Part shown: positions 14,954 to 21,780 of the stretch, piece after piece
How positions within the stretch are numbered: the stretch's first letter is position 1
Layout: each line of letters starts with the position of its first letter
NCBI GenBank assembly: GCA_900551885.1
Contig: URXS01000018.1
Coordinates: 1 to 25,970 of the forward strand
DNA: 25,970 nt
Direction: 5' to 3'
Origin: an uncultured Oscillibacter sp.
GTDB lineage: Bacteria; Bacillota; Clostridia; Oscillospirales; Oscillospiraceae
The notes under the pieces: generated by a model
What the model was told of the DNA's origin: nothing
Seen by the model: the letters and a program-made list of their open reading frames with translations, nothing else
Database searches by the model: none
Program-made: the position numbers and the translations under genes

Positions 14954-15314
14954 GGTCCTGCAAACCCCTTTCCAGCAAATCCAGCAGTTCCCGGTCTGTC
15001 AGCCCCAGATTTCGGGCCTCCCGCACCGTCCGCTGGACGTAATCGTGATAAAACCGCTCCCGCCGGTCCTGGCGGAGCTTCTCCCGGGCGCCGGGAGCGA
15101 CAAACATCCCCACGCCCCGCTTCTTGTACAGCAACCCCGCGTCCACCAGCAGGTTGATGCCCTTCAGGGCCGTGGCTGGGTTGATCTTGTAGGCCACGGA
15201 ATACTCGGTGATGGAGGGCACCTGGCTCTCCTCCGGGTATGTTCCGGCCAGAATAGCCTCCTCCAACTGCTCCGCAAGCTGCTGGAAGATGGGCCGGTCC
15301 TCTGTAAACTGCAC
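14943..15314 (-). CDS. GntR-family regulator, YtrA subfamily
   Basis: A 123-residue transcription factor: an N-terminal winged helix (about 1-72, with PSITEYSVAYKINPATALKG as recognition region and GLLYKKRGVGMFV as wing) and a short helical C-terminus, the size and layout of the YtrA subfamily, which lacks a large effector domain. A GTG start at 15314 is used, with GGAGG six bases upstream. It heads an operon with an ABC ATPase and permease. The palindrome at 15337-15358 lies between its own promoter and start, so autorepression is likely. YtrA regulators of Bacillus respond to cell-wall antibiotics; the inducer here is unknown. Confidence 0.92.
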   Translation of the reverse strand: MQFTEDRPIFQQLAEQLEEAILAGTYPEESQVPSITEYSVAYKINPATALKGINLLVDAGLLYKKRGVGMFVAPGAREKLRQDRRERFYHDYVQRTVREARNLGLTDRELLDLLERGLQDHGD

Positions 15315-15336
15315 AGTCCGCCTCCTCCCCTAGTCA

Positions 15337-15358
15337 GTTAGTTAGTCTAGTAACTAAC
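15337..15358. promoter_or_regulatory. Operator palindrome for the GntR/YtrA-like regulator
   Basis: Perfect 8-bp inverted repeat GTTAGTTA/TAACTAAC with a six-base centre (GTCTAG). It begins nine bases downstream of the -10 box, so bound repressor would cover the transcription start. Confidence 0.85.
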
Positions 15359-15367
15359 CATGGTGCT

Positions 15368-15396
15368 AATATAGCATTACCCTGTTTTTCTGTCAA
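15368..15396 (-). promoter_or_regulatory. Promoter of the GntR-ABC operon
   Basis: On the minus strand a perfect TTGACA (15396-15391), 17-base spacer and TATATT (15373-15368). Confidence 0.88.
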
Positions 15397-15491
15397 GGGG
15401 GAAGTGCAACAACATACACCCGCCCCAAGCAGCAGCCGATTGTCACGCCGCTTGGGCGCCGCATAGGATGGAGGCGAAAGGATGTGCTCAC

Positions 15492-15611
15492 ATGGCGATC
15501 ATCAACCGTTTGGGCAACACCGCCAGCGTGGTGTACAGCGGCGCCGCCATTACCAGCAACACGTCCATTGTGAGACTGGAGGTCTGCCTCCGGTTTCTCT
15601 GCCCCTGGTGA
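15492..15611 (+). CDS. Small ORF, 39 residues, resembling the start of DUF11-type surface proteins
   Basis: ATG at 15492 with AAAGGA upstream, encoding MAIINRLGNTASVVYSGAAI and 19 more residues to a TGA. The start recalls the N-terminal strand pattern (INxATxxYNGxxxxSNT) of DUF11/isopeptide-type surface proteins of Clostridia, followed here by an unrelated, Cys-containing end (EVCLRFLCPW). It may be a truncated remnant of a larger protein or a genuine small protein. No other frame continues the domain downstream. It opens the cassette that continues to 17622. Confidence 0.45.
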   Translation: MAIINRLGNTASVVYSGAAITSNTSIVRLEVCLRFLCPW

Positions 15612-15680
15612 TTTGCTGCCGGCAAGGATTTCCCCACCGGCAGACCGATTCCATCCAATTTCAGCAAGGGAGGCTTTCTC

Positions 15681-15737
15681 ATGTACCTTCAAGCCCCTAA
15701 AAACCACCTGCCCACTGGAAGGGAGGCGCTGCCATGA
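15681..15737 (+). CDS. 18-residue ORF coupled to the following membrane protein
   Basis: ATG at 15681 has a strong GGGAGG seven bases upstream and encodes MYLQAPKNHLPTGREALP. Its TGA overlaps the ATG of the next gene (ATGA). The ribosome binding site of that next gene lies inside this ORF. This arrangement suggests a leader peptide or a real microprotein translated with its neighbour; I do not recognise it. Confidence 0.5.
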   Translation: MYLQAPKNHLPTGREALP

Positions 15738-16351
15738 ATCGGCTCTCACCCTGTCGGGGTGGTCTGCGCTCCGTGCTGGCCAACATCCACCCGGTGGACA
15801 AAAGTCTGCTGCTGTTCATGCTGGTATTGCTGGCCCAGTCGGCATACAGTATTTTCTGTTCCGGCGGCGCCAGCCAGACCGCGGGGGAAATCGATATCAT
15901 TGTCCGCACCTCCGCAGCCGCCATTTTCGGCTACTTCCTCAGCGCCAATTTTATCCGCCACACTGCCTCTGCCGGACAGGCACCGGCGGACACTGCCGCG
16001 CGTAAGCTGGAAACGGGGAGTGACGGTCTGTCGGAGGCCCCCGGGCCCATGGCTCGTATCGGCTTTTCTGACAGCACCGGGACCGCCGCGGAGCCTGGAG
16101 CCGCACAAACGGAGGAGTCCCCCTCTCCGGAAGAGAACGCTGCCAACTGCGTGCAGGTGACCGTGGCTGCGGTGATTGGCCTGTTCTGTCTGGTAACCCT
16201 GCTGGTGCTGCGGAACCTGGCCCAATGGGACCTGATTCCGGCAGATTCCGACTCTGTGGCCGCCACCGTGGTCCAGTTCCGGGACTTTGTCTCCGGCTGC
16301 GTGGGCTTTTTGATCGGCTGCCCCACCCAATCCAACAACCAAACCCCATAA
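15734..16351 (+). CDS. Hypothetical four-segment membrane protein
   Basis: A 205-residue protein I cannot assign. The ATG at 15734 has GGGAGG seven bases upstream. Hydrophobic segments lie near 24-42, 53-74, 138-161 and 180-195, giving two hairpins separated by a 60-residue Glu/Ala/Ser/Pro-rich linker (about 77-137). The first hairpin follows a VDKSLLLFMLVLL stretch, the last contains FRDFVSGCVGFLIGC. There is no cleavable signal peptide or enzyme motif. It sits between an 18-residue coupled ORF and a gene for a carboxypeptidase-regulatory-like repeat protein, 21 bp before the latter, so all three should be on one transcript. A membrane anchor or export partner for the neighbour is possible but unproven. 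Confidence 0.75.
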   Translation: MNRLSPCRGGLRSVLANIHPVDKSLLLFMLVLLAQSAYSIFCSGGASQTAGEIDIIVRTSAAAIFGYFLSANFIRHTASAGQAPADTAARKLETGSDGLSEAPGPMARIGFSDSTGTAAEPGAAQTEESPSPEENAANCVQVTVAAVIGLFCLVTLLVLRNLAQWDLIPADSDSVAATVVQFRDFVSGCVGFLIGCPTQSNNQTP

Positions 16352-16372
16352 CCACACAGGAGGTTTCATCCA

Positions 16373-17239
16373 ATGGCAGATATCAAGCAAGATCTTCTCA
16401 GTCTTCAATACAGCCAGAACTTCGACATTCAGGGTATGCAGGAGGTCAATGTGGACCTGGAGCTGCCCCCTGCCTCCACGTCCCTGGCCACTGTGTACGG
16501 TGTCGTCACCGACGGCACTACCCCCATTGCCGACGCCACTGTCAAGCTGTTTGACAGCGCAGGGCAGCCCTATCAGCACACCCTGACCGACGCTTCCGGC
16601 GCCTACTCCCTCACCGGTATCCCCGCCGGCACTTACAGCCTGGGAGCCGTGAAGGACGGGTATCTGCTCAGTGACGCGGCCGGCGTCACCCTCTCCGCAG
16701 GCGCCACTACCCAGATGAACCTGACCTGTACCGCGGAGGCCACGCTGTCCCTGGGTGCCATCGCCGGTGTTCTGACAGTCACCAACCCGATCCAGGGCAC
16801 CTCTGCGCCTCTGGCCGGGGCCAAGATCACCCTGCAGACTGCCGATGGCACTGCTGTGGCTGCCACGTATACCGCGGCAGATGGCGAGTTCGCCTTCTAT
16901 GATCTGGCAGACGGGGTCTACACCCTGCTCGCCAGCGCGGAAGGGTACGTTGCCGCCTCCACCATGACCGCGATCATCACCGGCGGGTCCATCGCCAACG
17001 TCACCATGTCCATGACCGTGGACGGCCGCACCTACAACGGCACTGTCAGCGGCATCATCCGCAACAACGCCGGTCAGGCGGTGGCCGGATGCTTCGTGGG
17101 TTTGTACCAGGTGGTGACGGTGGGTGGTGTCACCCAGGAGCTGCTGATCGCCACGACCAAGACCAACGCCGCAGGAAAATACCTGTTCGGCGGTGTGAAC
17201 GCCGGAGAGTATCTGGTCAAGGCCAAACTGGAACAATAA
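16373..17239 (+). CDS. Protein with three carboxypeptidase-regulatory-like beta domains
   Basis: A 288-residue protein starting at ATG 16373 with GGAGG nine bases upstream. After a short helical head (MADIKQDLLSLQYSQNF) it carries three CarboxypepD_reg-like domains (PF13620 type), at about 37-118, 124-216 and 222-288. Each opens with a GxVT/AGVL/SGII strand, has PIADATVKLF, PLAGAKITLQ or AVAGCFVGLY in the second strand, and closes with GAYSLTGIPAGTYSL, GEFAFYDLADGVYTL or GKYLFGGVNAGEYLV. Such domains are structural modules of surface or spore proteins. No signal peptide, sortase motif or transmembrane segment is present, so how it would reach the surface is unclear. It is rich in Thr and Ala. 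The stop codon abuts the Cys-rich ORF. Confidence 0.88.
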   Translation: MADIKQDLLSLQYSQNFDIQGMQEVNVDLELPPASTSLATVYGVVTDGTTPIADATVKLFDSAGQPYQHTLTDASGAYSLTGIPAGTYSLGAVKDGYLLSDAAGVTLSAGATTQMNLTCTAEATLSLGAIAGVLTVTNPIQGTSAPLAGAKITLQTADGTAVAATYTAADGEFAFYDLADGVYTLLASAEGYVAASTMTAIITGGSIANVTMSMTVDGRTYNGTVSGIIRNNAGQAVAGCFVGLYQVVTVGGVTQELLIATTKTNAAGKYLFGGVNAGEYLVKAKLEQ

Positions 17240-17622
17240 TATCTGACGGCGGCATTCCAGCCGTCTGTCACTTCTGCCTGCCGGATGGCTGCGAGGCAGA
17301 TGTTCCCCTGTGCCTGGACGCCGGATACCGCCTGTGCGGCATCCGGCTGGTCGTGGAGGACTTCTGTCCCGGAGATTGGGCAGTCCTGCGGCCCTGTGGG
17401 GGGTATGCCTGCTGGTCCAGGGAACTGCTGTGCCAGGGAGAACTTCTTTTTGGCTTCCTGTTCCCCGGCGACTACACCCTGACGGTGCGCCGGGGCGCGG
17501 GAAACATGAAACTGCTGGTGCGGCTGCCGCCCGGTGGCAACGTGGAAATCCACTGCTGCCCGGGTCGGGGCCACTGCCGCTGGCGGCGGGACGGCTGGCA
17601 TTATTTCTTCAACGTCAGGTAA
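17239..17622 (+). CDS. Cys-rich ORF lacking a normal start codon
   Basis: An open frame of about 127 codons immediately after the previous gene, in the -1 frame relative to it. It looks like real protein: twelve cysteines, a balanced beta-type pattern (CGIRLVVEDFCPGDWAVLRP, LLFGFLFPGDYTLTVRR) and an orderly basic end HYFFNVR before TAA. FPGDYTLTV resembles the closing strand of the neighbouring carboxypeptidase-like domains. The only in-frame ATG nearby (17089) lies deep in the previous gene and gives nonsense for 50 codons. The junction reads CAATAATATCT: an ATA stands where a TAATG stop-start overlap would have its ATG. So either ATA is used, the start was recently lost by one substitution, or a frameshift fuses the two. 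No recognised family. Confidence 0.5.
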   Translation: MSDGGIPAVCHFCLPDGCEADVPLCLDAGYRLCGIRLVVEDFCPGDWAVLRPCGGYACWSRELLCQGELLFGFLFPGDYTLTVRRGAGNMKLLVRLPPGGNVEIHCCPGRGHCRWRRDGWHYFFNVR

Positions 17623-17643
17623 CAGACCCACAACGGGTCTGTT
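17621..17643 (+). terminator. Hairpin at the end of the surface-protein cassette
   Basis: Perfect 9-bp stem AACAGACCC/GGGTCTGTT with a five-base loop beginning inside the stop codon of the Cys-rich ORF. No U-tract follows, so termination is uncertain. Confidence 0.45.
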
Positions 17644-17736
17644 ATGCCGGAGAAGGTCATCACAGCAGCCGGAGCCCCGGGAATTAGAGCCCCAGCGGAA
17701 TCTGTCGTCAGAAATTCAAGATAAGCGCCATAAACA

Positions 17737-17774
17737 CCAGGGAGGGAGCCGGTGATTACCGGCTCCCTCCCTGG
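17737..17774. other. Perfect 17-bp stem-loop in the cassette/pdaA intergenic region
   Basis: CCAGGGAGGGAGCCGGT pairs completely with ACCGGCTCCCTCCCTGG around GATT. No T-run follows on either strand. The rest of 17644-17866 shows no gene I can support. Confidence 0.75.
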
Positions 17775-17866
17775 CGGAAGATTGGATGAAAAGAAGTTTT
17801 GTCTCTTGCAAGTCTTATGATACGAGAGAGTTGTTAAGCAAACCAGCAGAGATTGTTTCAAAAGTC

Positions 17867-18700
17867 TTAAATCCCATCATCCAACTGGGGCAGCTCCTCC
17901 AGGGAGGCGAAATGGTAGCCCATGTCCTCCCATTTGGTCAGCAAATCGTCCAGAATGGCGGCGTTGGTGGCGGAGGTGGAGTGGAGCAGCACGATGGCTC
18001 CGTCGTGGATCCGGGGCAGGAGCTTTGCGTAGGCCGCCTCCGCCGTAGGCTGGTCATCCACATACCAGTCCACATAGGCCAGGCTCCAGAACACCGTGGT
18101 ATAGCCCAGGGCCTGGGCCTGCTTCAGATTCTCCACGCTGTATTTTCCCTGGGGCGGACGGTAAAACCGGGACAGCTCCTGTCCCGTGGTCTCCCGGTAC
18201 AGCGCCTCCAGGGACTCCAGCTCTTTCTGGAAGGCCGCCTGGTCCGAGATGGCTGACATATCCGGATGGTGGTAGGTGTGGTTGCCCACAATGTGGCCCT
18301 CCTCCGCCATCCGCTTCACAATGTCCGGTGCCGTCTCCACCATGTTGCCCACTACAAAAAAGGCGGCGGGGGCGTTATGCTTTTTCAAAGCGTCCAGGAT
18401 CGCCTCCGTATAGCCGTTTTCATAGCCACAGTCGAAGGTCAGATAGATGACCTTTTCACTGGTATCGCCCAGATAGTAGGCGCCGTACTGGGCCAGCTCC
18501 GCCTCCGTGGCGTTGCCGATGGGCGCCTCGCCCTCCGTCTGGAAGGACAGGCCCCAGTCTGCTGCCGCCGAGGCCGGCACCACCGCCTCACCGGAGGTCT
18601 GTGCGGCCCCACCCTCCTGCCGGTACGTCCATAGAGACCCCGCCACAAACAGCACCAGGGCCGTCAGCACGATGAGCACCCGGTCACGGGTTTGAAACAT
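17867..18700 (-). CDS. pdaA: Polysaccharide deacetylase, PdaA-like
   Basis: A 277-residue protein with an N-terminal membrane anchor or signal segment (about 8-24), then a NodB/polysaccharide deacetylase domain (PF01522). Motif 1 is TFDCGYENG (88-96) with D90, motif 2 is NHTYHHP (140-146) with the metal histidines, motif 3 is RPPQGKYS (181-188), and HDGAIVLLHS lies at 232-241. The TFDxGYENG form is typical of PdaA, which deacetylates N-acetylmuramic acid on the way to muramic delta-lactam in the spore cortex. ATG 18700 follows AGGAGG; longer readings lack a site. A possible sigma-G/F-type promoter lies just upstream (18730-18759), which fits forespore expression. The product should act outside the forespore membrane. 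Confidence 0.9.
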   Translation of the reverse strand: MFQTRDRVLIVLTALVLFVAGSLWTYRQEGGAAQTSGEAVVPASAAADWGLSFQTEGEAPIGNATEAELAQYGAYYLGDTSEKVIYLTFDCGYENGYTEAILDALKKHNAPAAFFVVGNMVETAPDIVKRMAEEGHIVGNHTYHHPDMSAISDQAAFQKELESLEALYRETTGQELSRFYRPPQGKYSVENLKQAQALGYTTVFWSLAYVDWYVDDQPTAEAAYAKLLPRIHDGAIVLLHSTSATNAAILDDLLTKWEDMGYHFASLEELPQLDDGI

Positions 18701-18729
18701 CAAGATACACCTCCTGTAAATCCTGCTTT

Positions 18730-18759
18730 CAGGATGCGCCGCCAGAGCGGCGGTTATGC
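18730..18759 (-). promoter_or_regulatory. Possible sigma-G/F-type promoter of the pdaA-like gene
   Basis: On the minus strand GCATA (18759-18755), 18 bases, then CATCCTG (18736-18730), against the sigma-G pattern GHATR-18-CATNHTA. The last base differs, and part of the spacer is a CCGCC/GGCGG hairpin, so this is suggestive only. Confidence 0.35.
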
Positions 18760-18846
18760 GGATTTTTTTCGCCAGAGTGAAACGCAGCCCCTTATTTTTT
18801 CGTCTTTTCTGGCACAAGCGCAAACCCGTGTCAAAGGAGGTTCGTG

Positions 18847-20082
18847 ATGAAAAAGAAGATTTCCGTTCTGATCCTATGCCTGCTGTATCTGCTGACTGCC
18901 TGCGGCGGTCCTTCCTACTCCGCCGAGGTTTTGTCCTCCGGCGACCGGAAGTCCCCGTCGAAGGAAGTGGATCTGACGGGCCCCGGTGCCCAGGCCGCCA
19001 CGGACTTTGCCGTGGAGCTGCTGCAAAACACCGACACCGGCGGCAATGTTCTGCTCTCACCCGTCTCCGTCCTCTGCGCTATGGCCATGACGGCCAATGG
19101 CGCCGCCGGGGAGACGAGAGCCCAGATGGAGGACACTTTGGGGCTACCGGTGGAGGATCTGAACGTCTATCTCCAGGCCTATGCCGATGCCCTGCCGGAG
19201 GACAAGGAAGCCCGTTGCTCCCTGGCCAACTCCGTCTGGTTCCGGGACGATGCTGATCGGCTGACAGTGGAGCCATCTTTTCTGGACATCTGCTCCGATT
19301 ATTACGGTGCCGACCTTTTCCAAGCCCCCTTTGACGATTCTACCCTGGATGACCTGAACGCCTGGGTATCGGACCGCACCGACGGCCTGATCCCCTCCAT
19401 CCTGGGGGATATCCCCGACAGCGCCATGGTGTACCTGGTCAACGCCCTGGCCTTTGACGGCCAGTGGGCATCCGTCTATCGGGAGAATCAGATTCACGAA
19501 GGACTGTTCACCACGGCGGACGGCACCCAACAGCCGGCAAACTTCATGTACAGCCAGGAATACACCTTTCTGGAGGACGAACAGGCCACCGGCTTTCTCA
19601 AATACTATAAGGGCAAAACCTATGCCTTTGCCGCCCTCCTGCCCAACGAAGGTGTATCCCTGGCGGACTACATCGCCTCCCTGACCGGGGAGAAACTGCG
19701 GGACACCCTGACCTCCGCCCGGGAGGAGGCGGTGGAAACAGCCATTCCCCAGTTCACCGCCCAATACAGCACAGAACTCAGTGCTGTCCTGGCAAACCTG
19801 GGCATGACGGACGCCTTCGACGCCTCCCAGGCGGACTTTTCCTCCATGGGCAGTTCTCCCGACGGCCCTCTCTATATCAGTCAGGTACTCCACAAGGCCT
19901 TTCTGGCCCTGGACGCCCAGGGCACCCGGGCCGGCGCCGCCACGGTGGTGGAGGTTGATACCGGCTCTGATAATACTCCCGGACGGACGGTATATCTGGA
20001 CCGTCCCTTCCTGTACCTGCTGGTGGACTGCGCGGCCAATCTTCCCCTGTTCATCGGAGCGGTAAGTGATCTGGAGAACTGA
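18847..20082 (+). CDS. Lipoprotein serpin
   Basis: A 411-residue serine-protease-inhibitor-fold protein (PF00079) with a lipoprotein signal peptide: MKKKISVLILCLLYLLTACG, lipobox LTAC with C19. Serpin landmarks are NVLLSPVSVLCAMAMTANGA, GETRAQMEDTLG, the NALAFDGQW strand, the HKAFLALDAQGTRAGAATVV breach and hinge (hinge about 359-366), and DRPFLYLL (385-392). The hinge GTRAGAAT has the small residues needed for loop insertion, so it is likely inhibitory. The reactive loop continues DTGSDNTPGRT, and P1 cannot be fixed by eye. A GTG three bases earlier is possible, but ATG 18847 has GGAGG at the better distance. It stands alone, divergent from pdaA and convergent with the tail operon. Bacterial serpins in gut species neutralise host or neighbour proteases. 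Confidence 0.95.
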   Translation: MKKKISVLILCLLYLLTACGGPSYSAEVLSSGDRKSPSKEVDLTGPGAQAATDFAVELLQNTDTGGNVLLSPVSVLCAMAMTANGAAGETRAQMEDTLGLPVEDLNVYLQAYADALPEDKEARCSLANSVWFRDDADRLTVEPSFLDICSDYYGADLFQAPFDDSTLDDLNAWVSDRTDGLIPSILGDIPDSAMVYLVNALAFDGQWASVYRENQIHEGLFTTADGTQQPANFMYSQEYTFLEDEQATGFLKYYKGKTYAFAALLPNEGVSLADYIASLTGEKLRDTLTSAREEAVETAIPQFTAQYSTELSAVLANLGMTDAFDASQADFSSMGSSPDGPLYISQVLHKAFLALDAQGTRAGAATVVEVDTGSDNTPGRTVYLDRPFLYLLVDCAANLPLFIGAVSDLEN

Positions 20083-20098
20083 AGGCAAACAACGAGAA

Positions 20099-20128
20099 GA
20101 GCGGGGCCAGCGGTCCCGCTCCTCTTTT
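20099..20128. terminator. Terminator between serpin and tail operon
   Basis: Stem GAGCGGG/CCCGCTC followed by CTCTTTTCG on the plus strand, 17 bp past the serpin stop. It lies two bases beyond the end of the tail operon and may serve both, although the T-run is better on the plus strand. Confidence 0.75.
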
Positions 20129-20131
20129 CGC

Positions 20132-20704
20132 TTATTCCTCCGGCGGCACTGCCAACTGGAAGGTCTCCCAGGTGTGCTCTGCCGCCTCTACCTCCGCCCA
20201 GGTGTACCCGGCCCGCTCGCACTCTGCCCAGGTCAGATACCGGAAGTAGAACTCCACGCCCAGATGGCAGGGCAGGATATCCAGGATGATCTTCTGGATC
20301 TGCTCGAATTCCGGAGGCACCCCCGCCACCTCCGGAAAGATCACCCGTACGTTCTGGCCCCCCATCTCAATGGCCCGGGCCTTGATACCGCAGCCCCGGA
20401 GGGTAGCGTCAATGGCGGAGGGGGTCAGGCTGTCACCGTCGATCTGCAAGAGGGCGGCAATGGCAGCCCGGCGGTCCTCCGCCGTGACGGCTGCCGGTCT
20501 GCGGGCAAAGAGGGACTCACGACGATCCAGGCCCTCCCCCTGGGCCGTGGCCGTGTTACCCTCCCGCTCCGCATAATCCAGGGTCCCCGATGCGGCATCC
20601 AGCTCACTTCCCAGGGCATAAACTGCCGCTCCGCTGGCAGACTGCTCCCGCAAGTCATAGATTCCAAGGGGCGCCAAGAGCCGGATCAAATACTGCGCAT
20701 ACAT
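20132..20704 (-). CDS. DUF2313 (YmfQ/XkdU-like) tail baseplate protein
   Basis: A 190-residue protein of the DUF2313 family (PF10076), the baseplate wedge component that follows the gpJ-like protein in Mu and PBSX-type tails. It begins YAQYLIRLLAPLGIYDL, the usual start, has the Asp/Leu-rich GSELDAASGTLD segment near 33-44 and the RRAAIAALLQIDGDSLTPSA helix-turn block, and ends with EFYFRYLTWAECERAGYTWAEVE. ATG 20704 is preceded by GGGAG. It is the last gene of the tail operon; no fibre gene follows on this strand. Confidence 0.88.
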   Translation of the reverse strand: MYAQYLIRLLAPLGIYDLREQSASGAAVYALGSELDAASGTLDYAEREGNTATAQGEGLDRRESLFARRPAAVTAEDRRAAIAALLQIDGDSLTPSAIDATLRGCGIKARAIEMGGQNVRVIFPEVAGVPPEFEQIQKIILDILPCHLGVEFYFRYLTWAECERAGYTWAEVEAAEHTWETFQLAVPPEE

Positions 20705-20708
20705 GCAC

Positions 20709-21767
20709 TCACGCTCCCATCTTCGTCACCGTCAGCGTTCCCAACAGGGGCATCGTGCCTTCGCTTCCGGTCACGTCTGCTGTGGGAGAGAGAATGCGAT
20801 AATTCGCCACGCCCTCCACCGCATAGATCCGGCTACCCAGCTCCGCCAGCAGCATAGACTTTCCCAGCAGTCGTCCGGTAAAGAACACCGTCACCGTCTG
20901 TTCTACCAGCGCTTTGACCGCCTCAAAGTCGGCGTTTTCCGCTGCAGCCACCTCCACCGTCACATCCACGTTCTTTGCCTCCGGCGCCAGCACCTTTACA
21001 TCCACAGCAATTTCCCGCTTTTCCTGGAGATCCGCCTGAACCTCCTCCAGCAGCGTCCCATCCGGCAGGCCCGCCTCAGTGGCAATGTACACGTCCACCG
21101 TGCCGACGCCCCGGGCCCGCCCCACCGCCTGGGCCGCCGCCACACCCTCGTGGCTCATGGCGCTTTGCTCATACCAGGCGGCATTGGCACCGTTGGGCAG
21201 ACGGAGATAGCTCTCCAGTACCCGCTGCCGCAGGCTCTCGTCGTCCTCCTGGTCGTTGCCACCGGAAAAGGCGGCTGGATTGGTACAGCCGGTGATACCT
21301 ACCGGACAGGCCGTCAAGATTCTCACACTACCGGGCGGCACGTTCCCGGCGGAACCGGCCTCCAACGCCTCCGCCGGCACATCCACATATAGCTCCCCTG
21401 CCGGCAGTACCGCCGCCGCAGTGGTCTGAAAACGGAGCTCTCCCTCCGTCATGCAGGTGGTACCCAGGGGGATGGGAAGCTCCACGGACGAGGGGCTGAC
21501 CACGGAGAACCGCAGCGTTCCCACCGCCCGGGTGGCTGCCCGGCGGGTAATGCCCCGCATGAGGGCATGGCCGTCCAGGTACGTTCCCTGGGCCGTCTGG
21601 GGGAAGCACTGGTCCAGCACCCACCAGGCCTGGATGTCCAGTGCCTGGAGCTGTGCCGCGGCGGCATAAAACCGCACCGCCAGATCACAGTCCTCCGACA
21701 GAGCCATCCCGGTCCGCTGGGCGTAAGCCGTCATCAGTGATTGATAGATCTCCTCAATGGTTTTCAC
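20709..21767 (-). CDS. Baseplate J-like protein (XkdT-like)
   Basis: A 352-residue baseplate wedge protein (PF04865, gp47/J family; XkdT of PBSX). Recognisable blocks are the N-terminal TIEEIYQSLMTAYAQRTG, the TYLDGHALMRGITRRAATRA region near 63-82, AEALEAGSAGNVPPGSV near 134, NDQEDDESLRQRVLESYLR near 170-190 and the GTVDVYIATEAGLPD strand. A GTG start at 21767 is used, with GAGGAGG six bases upstream; no ATG lies nearby. It should link the gp25-like and DUF2313 components in the wedge that triggers sheath contraction. Confidence 0.93.
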   Translation of the reverse strand: MKTIEEIYQSLMTAYAQRTGMALSEDCDLAVRFYAAAAQLQALDIQAWWVLDQCFPQTAQGTYLDGHALMRGITRRAATRAVGTLRFSVVSPSSVELPIPLGTTCMTEGELRFQTTAAAVLPAGELYVDVPAEALEAGSAGNVPPGSVRILTACPVGITGCTNPAAFSGGNDQEDDESLRQRVLESYLRLPNGANAAWYEQSAMSHEGVAAAQAVGRARGVGTVDVYIATEAGLPDGTLLEEVQADLQEKREIAVDVKVLAPEAKNVDVTVEVAAAENADFEAVKALVEQTVTVFFTGRLLGKSMLLAELGSRIYAVEGVANYRILSPTADVTGSEGTMPLLGTLTVTKMGA

Positions 21768-21780
21768 CCGATTCCTCCTC

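Noticed and set aside
15746..17236. 496-codon open frame on the minus strand across the cassette
   Set aside because: It covers two plus-strand genes with good ribosome binding sites and recognisable domain repeats; the antisense product has no family features.
17089..17238. ATG at 17089 as start of the Cys-rich ORF
   Set aside because: The first 50 codons would be a frame-shadow of the carboxypeptidase-like domain, rich in Arg/Gln, without a ribosome binding site.
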